Counted from the first letter of the stretch, positions 34,365 through 45,006 are shown. The stretch: DNA of 64,000 nt from Marinobacter lipolyticus SM19 (GCF_000397065.2 NZ_KE007306.1:600104-664103); one strand, 5' to 3'. Notes: generated by a model from the letters alone, not told the origin. Numbers and translations are program-made.

Positions 34365-35126
34365 ATGAACTATGTCCTGATCACTGGCGCCAGCGCCGGC
34401 ATTGGCGAAGTGTTTGCCCGCGAACTTGCTGCGGAAAAACAGAACCTGATTCTCGTGGCCCGACGTGAAGATCGCCTGACCGCTCTGGCCAGTGAGTTGT
34501 CTGTACAGCATGGTGTGTCCGTTGAAGTTCTGGCCGCAGACCTGGCCGCAGCGGACGGCGCCGAAAAGGTTGCCGCAGCGGTCGCATCCTCCGGCTGGAA
34601 GCTTGGCGGCCTGGTAAACAACGCCGGTTTTGGTGACCGGGGTGCCTTTACAGAGCTTTCTCTGGAACGTCAGCTCAACATGATCCAGGTGAACGTGGCT
34701 TCACTGGTATCACTCACCTGGAAGCTCTTGCCCAACCTGAAGAAAAACCAGGGCAGCTTCATTATCAATGTCGCGTCTACCGCCGCGTTCCAGGCCGGCC
34801 CCAACATGGCAATCTACTACGCCACCAAGGCTTTTGTGCTGTCCTTCTCCGAAGCTCTGCATGAGGAGTTGCGGGATTCAGGCGTGGCAGTCAATGCCCT
34901 GTGCCCCGGAGCGACCGAATCAGAGTTCGCGGCTGAAGCCAACATGACCAACACCAAGCTGTTCAAGGCCGGCGCCATGTCGGCTGAAGCCGTCGTGAAA
35001 CAGGCGCTCGCCAAGCGCCGCAGCGCCATTGTCATTCCGGGACTGCGTAACCGGTTAATGGTATGGTTGGGCAAAATTTCTCCCCGACTCATTAACCGGC
35101 GCATTGCAGGCTGGTTACAGGCATAG
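34365..35126 (+). CDS. Short-chain dehydrogenase/reductase
   Basis: A 253-residue classical SDR with TGASAGIG at 7-14, VNNAG near 85, and the catalytic YYATK near 150. ARRED after the second strand favours NADP(H). It resembles the DltE/YqjQ-like SDR group; the substrate is unknown. The ATG at 34365 follows two TetR-like operators. The TetR gene starts 8 bases after its stop, so the two form an operon likely repressed by its own second gene. Confidence 0.9.
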   Translation: MNYVLITGASAGIGEVFARELAAEKQNLILVARREDRLTALASELSVQHGVSVEVLAADLAAADGAEKVAAAVASSGWKLGGLVNNAGFGDRGAFTELSLERQLNMIQVNVASLVSLTWKLLPNLKKNQGSFIINVASTAAFQAGPNMAIYYATKAFVLSFSEALHEELRDSGVAVNALCPGATESEFAAEANMTNTKLFKAGAMSAEAVVKQALAKRRSAIVIPGLRNRLMVWLGKISPRLINRRIAGWLQA

Positions 35127-35133
35127 AGACACT

Positions 35134-35772
35134 ATGAAGAGCAGGCTTTGCGGTGGTAAAAAACGAGCACGCACGGAAGCGGAAAAGATCACCCGGGAAC
35201 AGCAGATTCTTGATGCGGCGGCAGAGCTATTCGTCAGCCGCCGCTACGACCAACTGACACTGGCGGACGTTGCTGCGGCCAGCGGACTGACCAAGGCTGC
35301 GCTGTACCGTTATTTCAGAAGCAAGGAGCTGCTGTTCATTGCCGTATACCAGCGCGCCTTTAACGCCCTGGTGCAGGACGCACAATCCAGGGAAGCCATC
35401 AACCTGCCGGATGACCTGGCCGATCTGTTGATCGCACACCCGCTCTTCTGCAGCCTGAACGCCATCTTGCACATCGCCCTGGAAACCGGGCTGACCGAGC
35501 AGGAGGCCCGTAATTTCAAACTGTTCCTTCTGGAACAGTCACGGCTACTGGCAGAACCCATCAAGTCCGCCAGCGGTCGCGATGAGGCCGCCTGCTTTCA
35601 GTTCCTGATGCAGTGCCAGCAGGCGCTGATCGGGTGCTGGCATATGACCCACCCGCCGGAAGCCGCGCGCAAGGCCATGGAGCAACCACCGTTGACGGTC
35701 TTCAAAATGGCGTTCGAGCCAACCTTGCGGAACCACCTGCAGGCTCTGAACGATGCCTTTCAGAAGGGATAA
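35134..35772 (+). CDS. TetR family transcriptional regulator
   Basis: A 212-residue repressor. The N-terminal helix-turn-helix (about 20-65) reads ILDAAAELFVSRRYDQLTLADVAAASGLTKAALYRYF; the C-terminal ligand domain is divergent with two internal cysteines. It probably binds the two TAAGTGA-type inverted repeats upstream of the SDR and controls that operon. The ligand is unknown; a neighbouring crotonase hints at an acyl-CoA or fatty acid, which is inference only. Confidence 0.9.
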   Translation: MKSRLCGGKKRARTEAEKITREQQILDAAAELFVSRRYDQLTLADVAAASGLTKAALYRYFRSKELLFIAVYQRAFNALVQDAQSREAINLPDDLADLLIAHPLFCSLNAILHIALETGLTEQEARNFKLFLLEQSRLLAEPIKSASGRDEAACFQFLMQCQQALIGCWHMTHPPEAARKAMEQPPLTVFKMAFEPTLRNHLQALNDAFQKG

Positions 35773-35778
35773 TCAACA

Positions 35779-35800
35779 GCCGGGTAACTAGCCACCCGGC
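35779..35800. terminator. Hairpin between convergent TetR and crotonase genes
   Basis: GCCGGGT (35779-35785) pairs with ACCCGGC (35794-35800) across an eight-base loop, directly after the TetR stop. No long T-run follows. It could act in either direction. Confidence 0.5.
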
Positions 35801-35816
35801 AACCGGGACAGGACTC

Positions 35817-36515
35817 TCAGCCGTTCAACCCCAGACTCTCGGCGTCCTGCTGGATACAACGGTCCAGCAACGCCAGGTAGTCCGCCTTGGCTTTTACTTT
35901 GGTCTCGCGGTGCGCACGCATGTTGAGCTGCTTGAACTGGGTGGCCAGTGCCCCTGCCCGCTCAAGCAGTGCATCCTGGGGTACCACCTCATCCAGAAAA
36001 CCGGCCTCGACGGCGCCTTCCGGGTTGTAGATTTCCGCATTCACCACGGAGCGGTAGAAGTGCGCCGGCGCCAGACGATGACGGGCAATCTCGATGCCTG
36101 CGTGGTGCATGGTCATGCCGATGGCCACCTCATTCAGGCCCAGCTTGAACGGCCCTTCAACCCCGATGCGGTGATCCACAGACAACAGGATGAACGCGCC
36201 TTTAGCGATCGCGTGACCACTGCAGGCGCCAATCACCGGAAGGGGGAAGGCTGCCAGGCGGCGCGTCAATGTGGAACCGACCTTCACCAGTGTGGCGGCT
36301 TCCTTGGGACCCTTTTGCATCTCTTTCAGGTCGTAGCCAGCGGAAAATATACCGGGCTGACCGGTCAGGATAACGACGGCCTTGTCCTGTTCCGCCTGAT
36401 CCAGTGCGCTATTCAGGCCCTCGAATACCTCATGGCTCAAGACGTTGGCCTTACCATTGGCTATCGTAATCGTGGCAATTCCGTCATTCAGTTCATAACT
36501 AACAAGATCGGTCAC
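35817..36515 (-). CDS. Enoyl-CoA hydratase/isomerase (crotonase) family protein
   Basis: A 232-residue crotonase-fold protein. The CoA-binding and oxyanion regions are FSAGYDLKEM and ACSGHAIAKGAFILLSVDHRIG. The usual catalytic glutamates of hydratases are not clearly aligned, so the exact reaction (hydration, isomerisation, hydrolysis) is open. A GTG at 36515 preceded by AGGAG is preferred: it gives the family-typical start TDLVSYELNDGIATITIANG, whereas the ATG at 36542 has no ribosome binding site. It is convergent with the TetR gene. Confidence 0.87.
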   Translation of the reverse strand: MTDLVSYELNDGIATITIANGKANVLSHEVFEGLNSALDQAEQDKAVVILTGQPGIFSAGYDLKEMQKGPKEAATLVKVGSTLTRRLAAFPLPVIGACSGHAIAKGAFILLSVDHRIGVEGPFKLGLNEVAIGMTMHHAGIEIARHRLAPAHFYRSVVNAEIYNPEGAVEAGFLDEVVPQDALLERAGALATQFKQLNMRAHRETKVKAKADYLALLDRCIQQDAESLGLNG

Positions 36516-36658
36516 AGGCCTGTTCTCCTGAAAAGCTGGCATTAAAGTGAGTGTTTGGAAACGCAATAGGCACAAAGATCCCAGCACGCCCCTTTCCCGT
36601 CAAGTTGTTTACTCGCTACCTCAACGGCCAGGGGCGCGATGTGTCACGGGATGTCGGC

Positions 36659-37705
36659 CTAACAGATACGGGGCAGTTGCTCTCCGGAAAGTCGGTCAAT
36701 CACCCGGCTGGCACCGATCATGCTGGATGCTGTTACCAATCCGGCGGCTCCTTGCACGAAATGGCCGATCTCAACCGCCCCCTGGCTCACCGGATACCGC
36801 CTGAGAATGTCAGTTGCCCTAGCCACATCCTGCTCGGCCACGATGGCGATAAAGCGGCCCTCGTTGGCCACATGCAGGGGATCCAGCCCCAGCAGGTCGC
36901 AAAACGCCGATACGTCCTCCCGCACCGGAATATCCACTTCCCGGATCTCTGCTGCCAGACCGGCACTTTCCGCTACTTCCACCAGTGCACTGGCGAGTCC
37001 TCCGCGAGTGAGGTCACGGAGACAGCGAACGTCTATCCCTTCTTCCAGCAATGCCAGGACCGGCTGTACAACTGAAGCGCAATCGCTCTCAATCGCTGAT
37101 TCCAGCTCCAGTTTCTCCCGTGCCGTCATCACCGCGACGCCGTGACGTCCAAGATCGCCACTGAGCAGAATCCGGTCACCGGGCTGTATCCGGGTGGGTT
37201 CCACAGGTTTAGGGGCTACCACTTTCCCGACCCCAGCGGTGTTGATGTACACGCCATCTGCCTTGCCCCGTTCCACTACCTTCAAATCGCCGGTCACTAT
37301 CTGCACGCCTGCTTCGACAGCTGCGGCCGCCATGGAATCCACGACTCGGCGCAACGTGGCCAGAGGAAGACCTTCTTCGAGAATAAAACCGGCGCTCAGG
37401 TATTGCGGCCTGGCTCCGCACATGGCGAGGTCGTTGACTGTGCCATGTACCGCCATGGTTCCGATATCAGAGCCCGGAAAGAACAGCGGCCGTACCACGT
37501 ATGAGTCCGTCGTGAACGCCATGGCTCCGGGCATCTCCACCACCGCGCCGTCGTGCTGTTTTGCCAGCCAGGGGTTATCAAATGCCGGGCGAAAAACATC
37601 ATCAAGCAACTGCGCCATCGCCCGACCGCCACCACCGTGGGCCATCTTTACCACATCATGATCATCGTTCAACGGTGGGCATCGATTGTTGCAGCTGTCA
37701 GTCAC
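36659..37705 (-). CDS. hypE: Hydrogenase maturation factor HypE
   Basis: A 348-residue HypE that dehydrates a C-terminal thiocarboxamide to the cyanide ligand of the [NiFe] centre. [12 protein letters not shown] near the start, [36 protein letters not shown] and [13 protein letters not shown] are characteristic, and the essential C-terminal cysteine is the last residue (PRIC). The start is a GTG at 37705 that overlaps the end of hypD, with GGAG nine bases upstream. It is the last gene of the hydrogenase operon. Confidence 0.95.
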   Translation of the reverse strand: MTDSCNNRCPPLNDDHDVVKMAHGGGGRAMAQLLDDVFRPAFDNPWLAKQHDGAVVEMPGAMAFTTDSYVVRPLFFPGSDIGTMAVHGTVNDLAMCGARPQYLSAGFILEEGLPLATLRRVVDSMAAAAVEAGVQIVTGDLKVVERGKADGVYINTAGVGKVVAPKPVEPTRIQPGDRILLSGDLGRHGVAVMTAREKLELESAIESDCASVVQPVLALLEEGIDVRCLRDLTRGGLASALVEVAESAGLAAEIREVDIPVREDVSAFCDLLGLDPLHVANEGRFIAIVAEQDVARATDILRRYPVSQGAVEIGHFVQGAAGLVTASSMIGASRVIDRLSGEQLPRIC

Positions 37706-38804
37706 TCGCTTGATCTCCCACCGGTCGGCGATAACGGTAATAGGCGGCACAGGCGCCCTCCTCGGACACCATCGTCACCCCAAGCGGACGCTCCGGAGTA
37801 CAGCGGGTGCCGAAGGCGGGGCATTGGTCAGGGCGGATTTCGCCCCGCAACACGGCCCCACTGAGGCATTCGCCCTGCGCCTCAGCCTCGCCGTTCACGG
37901 TGCCGAAACGGGCTTCTGCATCGAAGGATCTGTAGGCCGGCGACACCCCCAGCCCACTCTCCGGGATGCCTCCCATGCCCCGCCATTGCCTGGGCACCAC
38001 CTGGAAGACTGCCTGCATCACATGCCGGGCCATGGCATTACCCGGGCGGCGGACGGCGCGGCTGTACTGGTTTTCAACACAGCTCTCACCTCGCTCCAGC
38101 TGGCGCACGCAGCGGTACACCCCCTCCAGGATATCCAGGGGTTCGAAGCCGGTCACGACAATGGGAACACCGTGCTCAAGGGCAATGGGCTCGTAAGCTT
38201 CATACCCGGTAATGGTGCAGACGTGGCCCGCGGCCAGAAATCCCTGAACCTGATTGCCCGGGCGTTCCAGCAAGGCGCGAATGGCCGGTGGCACCAGCAC
38301 CTGGGAGACCAGCACCGAGAAATTCTCAAGCCCTGCCCGCTCGGCCTGATACACCGCCATGGCATTGGCCGGGGCCGTGGTTTCAAATCCGACCGCAAAG
38401 AAAACCACCTCATGGCCAGGGTTCTCTCTGGCCACCGTCAGTGCTTCCAGAGGCGAATACACCACCCGGACATCCGCCCCCCGCGCCCGGGCAGCAGACA
38501 GATCCGAATGCGTCCCGGGCACCCGCAGCATATCGCCGAAGGTGCAGAGAATGACCCCGGGGAGTCCGGCAATTTCCAAAGCCTTGTCAATGTAGGCGAT
38601 GGGGGTCACACACACCGGGCATCCGGGGCCATGGATCAGGGAGATTGTGTCCGGCAGCAGCTGATCGATCCCGAAGCGCACGATGGCGTGGGTCTGCCCC
38701 CCACAGACTTCCATGAGGGTCCAGGGCCTTGTGGTGATGCGGGCGATGGCATCCGCATACCCGCGGGCGGCATCTGCAGTGCGGTATTCGTCACGGTACT
38801 TCAT
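37698..38804 (-). CDS. hypD: Hydrogenase maturation factor HypD
   Basis: A 368-residue HypD, the 4Fe-4S scaffold on which the Fe(CN)2CO unit is built with HypC. Conserved cysteine motifs are visible: [37 protein letters not shown], and the C-terminal cluster region. It overlaps hypC at its start (ATGA) and hypE at its end. Confidence 0.96.
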   Translation of the reverse strand: MKYRDEYRTADAARGYADAIARITTRPWTLMEVCGGQTHAIVRFGIDQLLPDTISLIHGPGCPVCVTPIAYIDKALEIAGLPGVILCTFGDMLRVPGTHSDLSAARARGADVRVVYSPLEALTVARENPGHEVVFFAVGFETTAPANAMAVYQAERAGLENFSVLVSQVLVPPAIRALLERPGNQVQGFLAAGHVCTITGYEAYEPIALEHGVPIVVTGFEPLDILEGVYRCVRQLERGESCVENQYSRAVRRPGNAMARHVMQAVFQVVPRQWRGMGGIPESGLGVSPAYRSFDAEARFGTVNGEAEAQGECLSGAVLRGEIRPDQCPAFGTRCTPERPLGVTMVSEEGACAAYYRYRRPVGDQASD

Positions 38805-39046
38805 TGCGGCTCGTCCGCCTCCTGTTCCAGGGTGCGGAGGTACTCGAATACACGCTCGGCCTCGCGCGGGTCGACGATGGTAATGGCAAATCCCACATGC
38901 ACCAGCACATAGTCCTGCTCTTGCACCTCGGGCACGTAGGCCAGATTGACTGACTTGATAACACCGCCAAAATCGACGCGCCCCTGACGGGTAAGCGGAT
39001 CCTCGCCATCAATACTGATCAGGCGTCCCGGTACGGCCAAACACAT
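38801..39046 (-). CDS. hypC: Hydrogenase assembly chaperone HypC
   Basis: An 81-residue HypC/HupF protein. It begins [14 protein letters not shown], with the essential cysteine at position 2, and ends in a typical helix ([19 protein letters not shown]). It carries the iron unit from HypD to the large-subunit precursor. The ATG at 39046 lies inside the end of hypF, and its own stop overlaps the hypD start. Confidence 0.95.
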   Translation of the reverse strand: MCLAVPGRLISIDGEDPLTRQGRVDFGGVIKSVNLAYVPEVQEQDYVLVHVGFAITIVDPREAERVFEYLRTLEQEADEPQ

Positions 39047-41364
39047 GCCCCCTCCCTGCCCCAAAGCGCTCTGCTTGCCCAGGCCAACTGACCCAGCGCC
39101 AGCCCGCCATCATTAGGCGGTATCCGGCACGGCCAGAACACCTGGAATCCGGCGCCCTCAAGGGCTGTTATGGTCGACTCCAGCAGGCAGGCGTTCTGGA
39201 AACACCCGCCAGCCAGCACAACTCTCGACAGTTTAGCCTGTCTGGCCACCGCCACAATGACGTTGACCAGCCCCTGGTGAAAGGCGGCAGATATCCCGGA
39301 CACTGGTCGGCCACGCCGGACGTCGTCCAACAGCGCATGAATCGCCGGCGCCCAATCCACCTGCCAGGGGCGGCCTGCCTCCGGTGCCGACAGCTCGAAC
39401 GGATAGGGCGATGCCCAGTAATTGCGACCACGGGCCGCCTCCAGCTCGCCCGCCGCCTGCCCCTCGTAACTCGCCTGCTGGCAAATGCCAGACAAGGCCG
39501 CCACCGCGTCAAACAGTCGCCCCACACTTGAGGTTTCCGGCGCGTTCAGGCCGGCACTGAGCGACTGGATCAAGAGCTTTCGTTCCGTCAGGGTAAAACT
39601 GCTTACCGGCGCCAGTTCCTCACATTCCATGACCTGATCACCCAGTAACGCGTATAACAGCCCCAGGGCCGAACGCCGGGGTTCTCCCATGGCCGCCTCG
39701 CCACCCGGCAGGCGGAACTGCCGCAGATGTGCCACGCGCTCGTATCCCTGTGAGTCCAGGCGCAGGAACTCCCCGCCCCACAGAGTGTTATCGTCGCCAA
39801 GCCCACTGCCGTCCCACGCCACTCCAAGCACCGGCTCACTGATCCCATGTTCAGCCATCACCGCGGCAATGTGCCCAACATGGTGCTGGACCGCACACGG
39901 CACATTACCTCGGTCCTGTGCGTAGCGTGTTGTGAAGTAATCCGGATGGGCATCGTGGACCCAGCACTGGGGCTCAGTTGCGAACAGTGTCTGCAGGCCG
40001 TCCACCGTAAGGACAAAACCATCACGCCCCAGGGCACTGTTCATATCACCCAGATGCTGGCTCAGTACCACCCCGGAGCCGGTACTCAGGGCCACGGTGG
40101 ATTTGAGATGGCCACCGGTCGCCGCCCACCCGACTGGTACAGGCCGGGGGAGGCTCAGATTCGGCGAATAGCCGCGGGCCCGCCGGAGTATCTGGGGCTG
40201 CCCTGCCAACACGCGAATGACGGAATCATCCAGCGGTCGCAGAATCGGGCGGTCGTGTACCAGAAATCCATCGGCAATCGCGCCCAGGCGGGCATAGGCT
40301 TCCTGGTTATCGATGGCAATCGGTTCGCCACTCAGGTTGCCACTGGTCGCGACCACCGGAAACCCCAGATCGCCGAGCAGTAGCTCATGTAGCGGCGTGC
40401 AGGGTAGCATCACACCGAGATCCGCCCTGCCTGGCGCCAGGTTGGCGGCCAGATGATAGTCAGGCGTACGGAGCAGCACTATGGGCCGCTCCGGACCCGT
40501 GAGCAGCTGGCTTTCCGATGCAGAGACCGGGCACACCTGCTGCAATGACGCCAACGAATCGAACATGACCGCCAGGGGCTTTCGTGGCCGGTGCTTTCGT
40601 TCGCGCAGGGTCTGAACCACGCGAGTGCTGCGAGCATCAGCCAACAGCTGGAACCCGCCCAGCCCCTTGAGCGCGATGATGTCACCCTTTGCCAGACGGC
40701 GGACCGCTTCGGACACGGCGGCCTCATCCTCTGCCAGCACCGTGCCATCAGGCTGACAAAAGGCGACACGGGGACCGCAGTCCGGGCAGGCATTGGGCTC
40801 GGCATGAAAGCGCCGACTGGCTGGATCGTGATACTCCGCCAGACAATGGGAACACATTTGAAAATACCTCATCGCCGTTCGGGCACGGTCATAAGGCAAC
40901 CCCTCGATCAGACTGTAGCGGGGACCGCAATCCGTGCAATTGATAAAGGGGTATCGGTAACGCCGGTTGCCGGGATCGTGCAGTTCCTCGATGCACTGAC
41001 GACAGGGAGCGAGATCCACAGGTAACCGTGTAGCAGCAGTGCCCTGCTCCTGACTCTCGCACACGCGGAACTCTCTACCCGCTTCCAACCCCGTGGACCG
41101 GGCTATCGGTTCCGCGCACACTGCCTCCACGCGAGCATTGACCGGGGCTTGCTGTTTCAGCCCGGACACCAGATTCTGCAGCGCCTCCGGGTGTCCCTCA
41201 GCCTCTACAACCACGCCCTCCGGGGTGTTACTCACCCACCCGGACAGCCCCAGCCCCGTCGCCAGTCGATAGACAAACGGTCGAAATCCCACACCCTGTA
41301 CCAGGCCATGAATCTGGACACGCCAACGCACTGGCGCGGCTTCGACCCGGCAGCCGTCAGTCAT
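39019..41364 (-). CDS. hypF: Carbamoyltransferase HypF
   Basis: A 781-residue HypF that makes carbamoyl-AMP and transfers the carbamoyl group to HypE. Domains in order: acylphosphatase-like (about 12-98, HGLVQGVGFRPFVYRLA), two C4 zinc fingers (about 115-215, CRQC, CTDC, CSHC, CPDC), a YrdC-like domain (about 225-405, GDIIALKGLGGFQLLADA) and a Kae1-like domain (about 420-760, VQHHVGHIAAV and GVAWDGSGLGDDNTLWGGEF). The start overlaps the hypA stop by ATGA and the end overlaps hypC. Confidence 0.96.
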   Translation of the reverse strand: MTDGCRVEAAPVRWRVQIHGLVQGVGFRPFVYRLATGLGLSGWVSNTPEGVVVEAEGHPEALQNLVSGLKQQAPVNARVEAVCAEPIARSTGLEAGREFRVCESQEQGTAATRLPVDLAPCRQCIEELHDPGNRRYRYPFINCTDCGPRYSLIEGLPYDRARTAMRYFQMCSHCLAEYHDPASRRFHAEPNACPDCGPRVAFCQPDGTVLAEDEAAVSEAVRRLAKGDIIALKGLGGFQLLADARSTRVVQTLRERKHRPRKPLAVMFDSLASLQQVCPVSASESQLLTGPERPIVLLRTPDYHLAANLAPGRADLGVMLPCTPLHELLLGDLGFPVVATSGNLSGEPIAIDNQEAYARLGAIADGFLVHDRPILRPLDDSVIRVLAGQPQILRRARGYSPNLSLPRPVPVGWAATGGHLKSTVALSTGSGVVLSQHLGDMNSALGRDGFVLTVDGLQTLFATEPQCWVHDAHPDYFTTRYAQDRGNVPCAVQHHVGHIAAVMAEHGISEPVLGVAWDGSGLGDDNTLWGGEFLRLDSQGYERVAHLRQFRLPGGEAAMGEPRRSALGLLYALLGDQVMECEELAPVSSFTLTERKLLIQSLSAGLNAPETSSVGRLFDAVAALSGICQQASYEGQAAGELEAARGRNYWASPYPFELSAPEAGRPWQVDWAPAIHALLDDVRRGRPVSGISAAFHQGLVNVIVAVARQAKLSRVVLAGGCFQNACLLESTITALEGAGFQVFWPCRIPPNDGGLALGQLAWASRALWGREGACVWPYRDA

Positions 41365-41648
41365 GGGCCGGCCTCATCCTCCGTCTCCAGCTCCAGCTCC
41401 AGACTCTGTAACAGGACATCCTGGGCCTGGGGATGGTTGATGTCGTCGGACGTTTCAATCCTGAGATGGGCCTGCTCAGCGCAGGTTCCCGCTGCCTCCT
41501 GACGGAAGTGATCGGTGAAATGCTCCGGGGACATATGACACAGCGCACCCAGCCATACTGCCACTTCCACGACCCGTTCGGCGTTCTCGTCCGCGCACAC
41601 CGTTTCGACCCGGTGAATCAGATTCTTGACCAGTGCCGTTTCATGCAT
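41361..41648 (-). CDS. hypA: HypA-like nickel chaperone without zinc finger
   Basis: A 95-residue protein recognisable as HypA from its N-terminus [17 protein letters not shown], which keeps the nickel-binding His2-Glu3, and from VVEVAVWLGALCHMSPEHF. Normal HypA is about 113 residues with a four-cysteine zinc domain after residue 70. Here that domain is replaced by a short acidic linker (ETSDDINHPQAQDVLLQS), and only scattered single cysteines remain. Nickel delivery may still occur through the N-terminus, but the metal-sensing zinc site is gone. The ATG at 41648 overlaps the endopeptidase end. Confidence 0.85.
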   Translation of the reverse strand: MHETALVKNLIHRVETVCADENAERVVEVAVWLGALCHMSPEHFTDHFRQEAAGTCAEQAHLRIETSDDINHPQAQDVLLQSLELELETEDEAGP

Positions 41649-42120
41649 GACCACTCTCCTGTCTGATCCTGTCAATCACTGCCTGAGTCACCCGGGGCAG
41701 CGTGTCCGCCACCGGTGGTGACAGCCCTTCACCGGCTTCGAAGCTGGTTGCCTCCACTGCAAACACCCGGCATACCGAAGGCAGCGCATCAAGCGCTCGG
41801 GCCAACTCAATTGCTTCCGATAGCCCCAGCGCATGGGACGAAAACGCGCCCCCCAAAGCTGGCAACGGTGAAGTGCTGGCGTCGAATTCCCGAGAGCTGC
41901 CCGGATCAAGCCCCATGACGGCGGCGTCGACCAGGTACACCGCGTCAGCGCCACTGATCAGGTCCACGAGCCCGGCCACTTCGCCACTGTGCTCAACCGC
42001 GCTGACGGTTGCCGGCAATCGATCACGAAGGGCGTCCACCACCAGCGGGCCAAGAGCATCGTCCCCCCGGTCCCGGTTGCCGATACCGATAACCCTGATG
42101 GGACCAGAGACATCACTCAT
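41641..42120 (-). CDS. Hydrogenase maturation endopeptidase (HycI/HyaD-like)
   Basis: A 159-residue protease that removes the C-terminal extension of the hydrogenase large subunit after nickel insertion. [18 protein letters not shown] carries the first nickel-sensing acid, LVDAAVMG the second acid region, and SSHALGL the histidine. Start at the ATG at 42120, overlapping the end of the large-subunit gene. The matching substrate site is the [10 protein letters not shown] tail of HydA. Confidence 0.92.
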   Translation of the reverse strand: MSDVSGPIRVIGIGNRDRGDDALGPLVVDALRDRLPATVSAVEHSGEVAGLVDLISGADAVYLVDAAVMGLDPGSSREFDASTSPLPALGGAFSSHALGLSEAIELARALDALPSVCRVFAVEATSFEAGEGLSPPVADTLPRVTQAVIDRIRQESGHA

Positions 42121-43402
42121 GGCGGACATCCAGCTTGAGAAAATGCGTTGCACAGGAGATGCAGGGATCGTAGTTGCGGATGGTCTGCTCACAACGTTCG
42201 CGGAGGGTGTCGGCCGGCAAATCGAGCCAGCCACCCACCAGGTCTTTCAGGTCGGCCTCGATGCTCGGCTGGTTCTGCGCCGTGGGTGGCACAATCTGCG
42301 CCTCAAGGATGCCGCCGTTCTCATCGAGCCGGTAACGGTGAAACAGCAGTCCCCGCGGGGCCTCGGTGCACCCGCCCCCCTCCGAGGCCTTCGGCTCGGC
42401 CGTCTCGAACGGCCGTTCCGGTTCCTGGTATTCGTCGATGATGCGCAGGGCCTCATCGCAGGCATACACCACCTCGACGCTGCGCACCACAATGCTCTGA
42501 AACGGGTTGGTGCAGGTCACACCCAGACCGGCTTCTTTGGCCGCCTCCCGGGCCAGGTATGAGAGCTGGTCGTAATTAAGGCTGTAGCGCGCCAGGGGGC
42601 CGACCAGATAGCAATCATGCTCGCGCAGGTGCGAGTGCAGCGCCGTGGAGCGTAGCACGTGGGACTCCACAAAGTGGCGATTGTAGTCCTCGACAGCGAT
42701 ATCCAGCCCACGATTGGAAATAATACGCCCGGTATTCATGGCGTACTCATCCGGATGGTGCAGCGCAACCAGATGGTAGTCCCGCTCGGCTTCCGGCATG
42801 TACAGCCCGGCGGTCCAGCGCACAGTTGCCAGCGCGTCCTCTCGGGCCTGTTTCAGGGTTTCTGCCAGCGGTTCCAGTTCCTTGCGGGTCGGCGTTCGGT
42901 AGAATCCCCCCACCCGCACATTGATGGGATGAATTTCCCGACCGCCCAACAGGCTCATGATGGCATTACCCGCTTTTTTCAGGGACAGCCCCCGTTTGAC
43001 GATGTCGGGGTGATCCCTCGCCATATCCACCGCCCCGGCGTACCCCAGGAAATCGGGGGCATGCAGCATGTAAATGTGGAGAGCGTGGCTTTCGATCCAT
43101 TCGCCACAGTACAACAATCGCCGCAATGCCCGCAGCTGGCCTTCCACCTCAATGCCGAGCGCGTTCTCCATCGCATGAACAGCGCTCATCTGGTAGGCCA
43201 CCGGACAGATACCACAGATGCGGGCAGTTACATCGGGCGCCTCCGCATAGTCGCGCCCGCGCAGAAACGCCTCGAAAAAGCGCGGCGGCTCGAAAATACG
43301 CAACTCCGCCTTGCTGACCTGGCCGTTCCGGATCGTCACGTTTAAGGCGCCCTCGCCCTCGACCCGCGCCAGGTAATCCACCTTGATGGTTTTACGGCTC
43401 AT
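42113..43402 (-). CDS. hydA: [NiFe]-hydrogenase large subunit, group 3b type
   Basis: The 429-residue catalytic alpha subunit. The nickel-binding pairs are [16 protein letters not shown] near the N-terminus and DPCISCATH near the C-terminus. The nine residues after that histidine (FLKLDVRHE) would be cut off by the endopeptidase encoded next. The sequence matches the alpha subunit of sulfhydrogenase-like, cytoplasmic, NAD(P)-linked hydrogenases. The ATG at 43402 ([18 protein letters not shown]) overlaps the small-subunit stop. Confidence 0.95.
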   Translation of the reverse strand: MSRKTIKVDYLARVEGEGALNVTIRNGQVSKAELRIFEPPRFFEAFLRGRDYAEAPDVTARICGICPVAYQMSAVHAMENALGIEVEGQLRALRRLLYCGEWIESHALHIYMLHAPDFLGYAGAVDMARDHPDIVKRGLSLKKAGNAIMSLLGGREIHPINVRVGGFYRTPTRKELEPLAETLKQAREDALATVRWTAGLYMPEAERDYHLVALHHPDEYAMNTGRIISNRGLDIAVEDYNRHFVESHVLRSTALHSHLREHDCYLVGPLARYSLNYDQLSYLAREAAKEAGLGVTCTNPFQSIVVRSVEVVYACDEALRIIDEYQEPERPFETAEPKASEGGGCTEAPRGLLFHRYRLDENGGILEAQIVPPTAQNQPSIEADLKDLVGGWLDLPADTLRERCEQTIRNYDPCISCATHFLKLDVRHE

Positions 43403-44174
43403 GACGTTCGCTCTCCTCACGGAACGGCCCGGCCCAGGCGTTGAACGTCCGGTAAAAGCGCAACCGTTCCGCCCGGCCCATGCCCAGTTGATCCAGGCGC
43501 TCACTCAGAGCAGGCGCGTTGGGGTTTTCCTTGGGCCCATAACAACCGTAGCACCCCCGATTATAGGACGGACACAGGGCGTTGCAGCCGCTGTGGGTCA
43601 TCGGCCCCAGGCAGGGCGTTCCATGAGCCACCATGACGCAGACGTTGCCCCTGAGCTTACAATCCAGACAGACGCTATGGGCCGGCGTGACCGGTCGCCG
43701 TCCGCACAGGTACGCCGACACCACCTCCAGTAACTGCTGTTTGCTGATGGGGCAGCCTCGCAGTTCGAAATCCACCGGCACATGATCGGCAATGGGTGTG
43801 GAGGTGGACAATGTCTCAATGTACTCGGGGTGCGCATAGACAGCCGCCATAAAATCGTCAATATCGGCGAAATTACGCAACGCCTGAATACCGCCGGCGG
43901 TGGCACAGGCCCCGATGGTCACCAGCGTTCGCGAGCGTCGACGCACATCCTGAATACGCTCGGCGTCGTGGAGCGTGGTGATGGAGCCTTCCACCAGGGA
44001 CAGATCGTACGTGCCACGGACACTGCCACGGGTGGCTTCCGGGAAATAGGCAATATCGACCGCCCCGGCGACCTGAAGCAATTCATCCTCACAATCCAGC
44101 AACGTCAGCTGGCAGCCATCGCACGAAGCAAACTTCCAGACACCGAGGCGTGGCTTGTGATCGGAGCGCGCCAT
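43392..44174 (-). CDS. hydD: [NiFe]-hydrogenase small subunit, group 3b type
   Basis: The 260-residue delta subunit that relays electrons through iron-sulfur clusters. [19 protein letters not shown] supplies the first ligands of the proximal cluster. Later cysteines ([52 protein letters not shown]) complete three 4Fe-4S sites. There is no twin-arginine signal, so the enzyme stays in the cytoplasm. It lies one base after hydG. Confidence 0.95.
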   Translation of the reverse strand: MARSDHKPRLGVWKFASCDGCQLTLLDCEDELLQVAGAVDIAYFPEATRGSVRGTYDLSLVEGSITTLHDAERIQDVRRRSRTLVTIGACATAGGIQALRNFADIDDFMAAVYAHPEYIETLSTSTPIADHVPVDFELRGCPISKQQLLEVVSAYLCGRRPVTPAHSVCLDCKLRGNVCVMVAHGTPCLGPMTHSGCNALCPSYNRGCYGCYGPKENPNAPALSERLDQLGMGRAERLRFYRTFNAWAGPFREESERHEP

Positions 44175-44175
44175 A

Positions 44176-45006
44176 TCAAAACTCCTTGAGGCTCAGTAAT
44201 CCGCGGAGCCGGTCAAACGACAGCACCGGACCGTCTTTACAGACAAAGGTCGATCCGAACTGGCAATGACCACAATGTCCGAGCGCGCATTTCATATTTC
44301 GTTCCATGGACAGGTAAATGGACTCGTCCTCAACACCGGCATCCCGCAATGCATTGACCGTGAAACGCATCATGACTTCCGGCCCGCACACCATGGCCAC
44401 GGTGTCTTCAGGGTCAAAATCCAGCGATGGCACCAGCGAAGGAACCACGCCAATCTTGCCCAGCCAGTCACCACCGGCATGGTCCACCGTAATATGAACT
44501 TCAACGTCCGGACGTTTGTTCCATTCCTCCAGTTGCCCGGCATAGAGGATATCCTCGGGACTGCGTGTGCCGTATAGCAGGATCACCCGGCCGTACCTCT
44601 CCCGATGGCGCAACACGTGATAGATAGCCGGTCGCAAGGGGGCCAGCCCTAACCCACCAGCCACGATCAGCAGATCCGCGCCCTCGCCTGCCGTCATCGG
44701 CCAGCCGACACCAAATGGACCACGCAGGCCAACCGCATCCATCGGTTTCAAAGCCGCCAGCTTGTTGGAGACCGGCCCCACCGCCCGCACTGTATGGATC
44801 AGAGTCTCTGTCTGTCCGGCATCACCGCTCAGACTGATGGGCACTTCCCCCACACCGAACATATAGAGCATGTTGAACTGCCCCGGTAAAAAGGGGCGAC
44901 GACCGGCCCCACCGGGCTCCAGCTCCAACGTCCAGGTAGTCTCCAGTTCTTGCTGTTTACGCAGAACACGAACCGGCTCGGGCACCATGAAGTCATCTGA
45001 AATCAC
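44176..45006 (-). CDS. hydG: Hydrogenase NAD(P)/FAD-binding gamma subunit
   Basis: A 276-residue flavoprotein of the ferredoxin reductase / dihydroorotate dehydrogenase electron transfer family. The FAD region includes [10 protein letters not shown], the pyridine-nucleotide region [18 protein letters not shown], and the C-terminal 2Fe-2S site is [12 protein letters not shown] plus TFVCKDGP. It passes electrons between HydB clusters and NAD(P)H. The start overlaps the end of the cyclic-nucleotide-binding gene. Confidence 0.93.
   Translation of the reverse strand: MISDDFMVPEPVRVLRKQQELETTWTLELEPGGAGRRPFLPGQFNMLYMFGVGEVPISLSGDAGQTETLIHTVRAVGPVSNKLAALKPMDAVGLRGPFGVGWPMTAGEGADLLIVAGGLGLAPLRPAIYHVLRHRERYGRVILLYGTRSPEDILYAGQLEEWNKRPDVEVHITVDHAGGDWLGKIGVVPSLVPSLDFDPEDTVAMVCGPEVMMRFTVNALRDAGVEDESIYLSMERNMKCALGHCGHCQFGSTFVCKDGPVLSFDRLRGLLSLKEF

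Noticed and set aside
35104..35133. TTG start for the TetR gene inside the SDR gene
   Set aside because: The ATG at 35134 gives a normal TetR N-terminus and leaves no overlap with the SDR gene.
36516..36542. ATG at 36542 as start of the crotonase gene
   Set aside because: It lacks a ribosome binding site, whereas the GTG at 36515 has AGGAG upstream and yields the usual family start.
37686..38912. Long open frame on the plus strand opposite hypD and hypC
   Set aside because: It lies wholly antisense to clearly conserved hyp genes and its translation (repeated His/Gly/Pro-rich stretches) looks like a shadow of GC-rich coding. Similar long antisense frames opposite the symporter gene, the OM barrel gene and the EAL protein were dismissed for the same reason.
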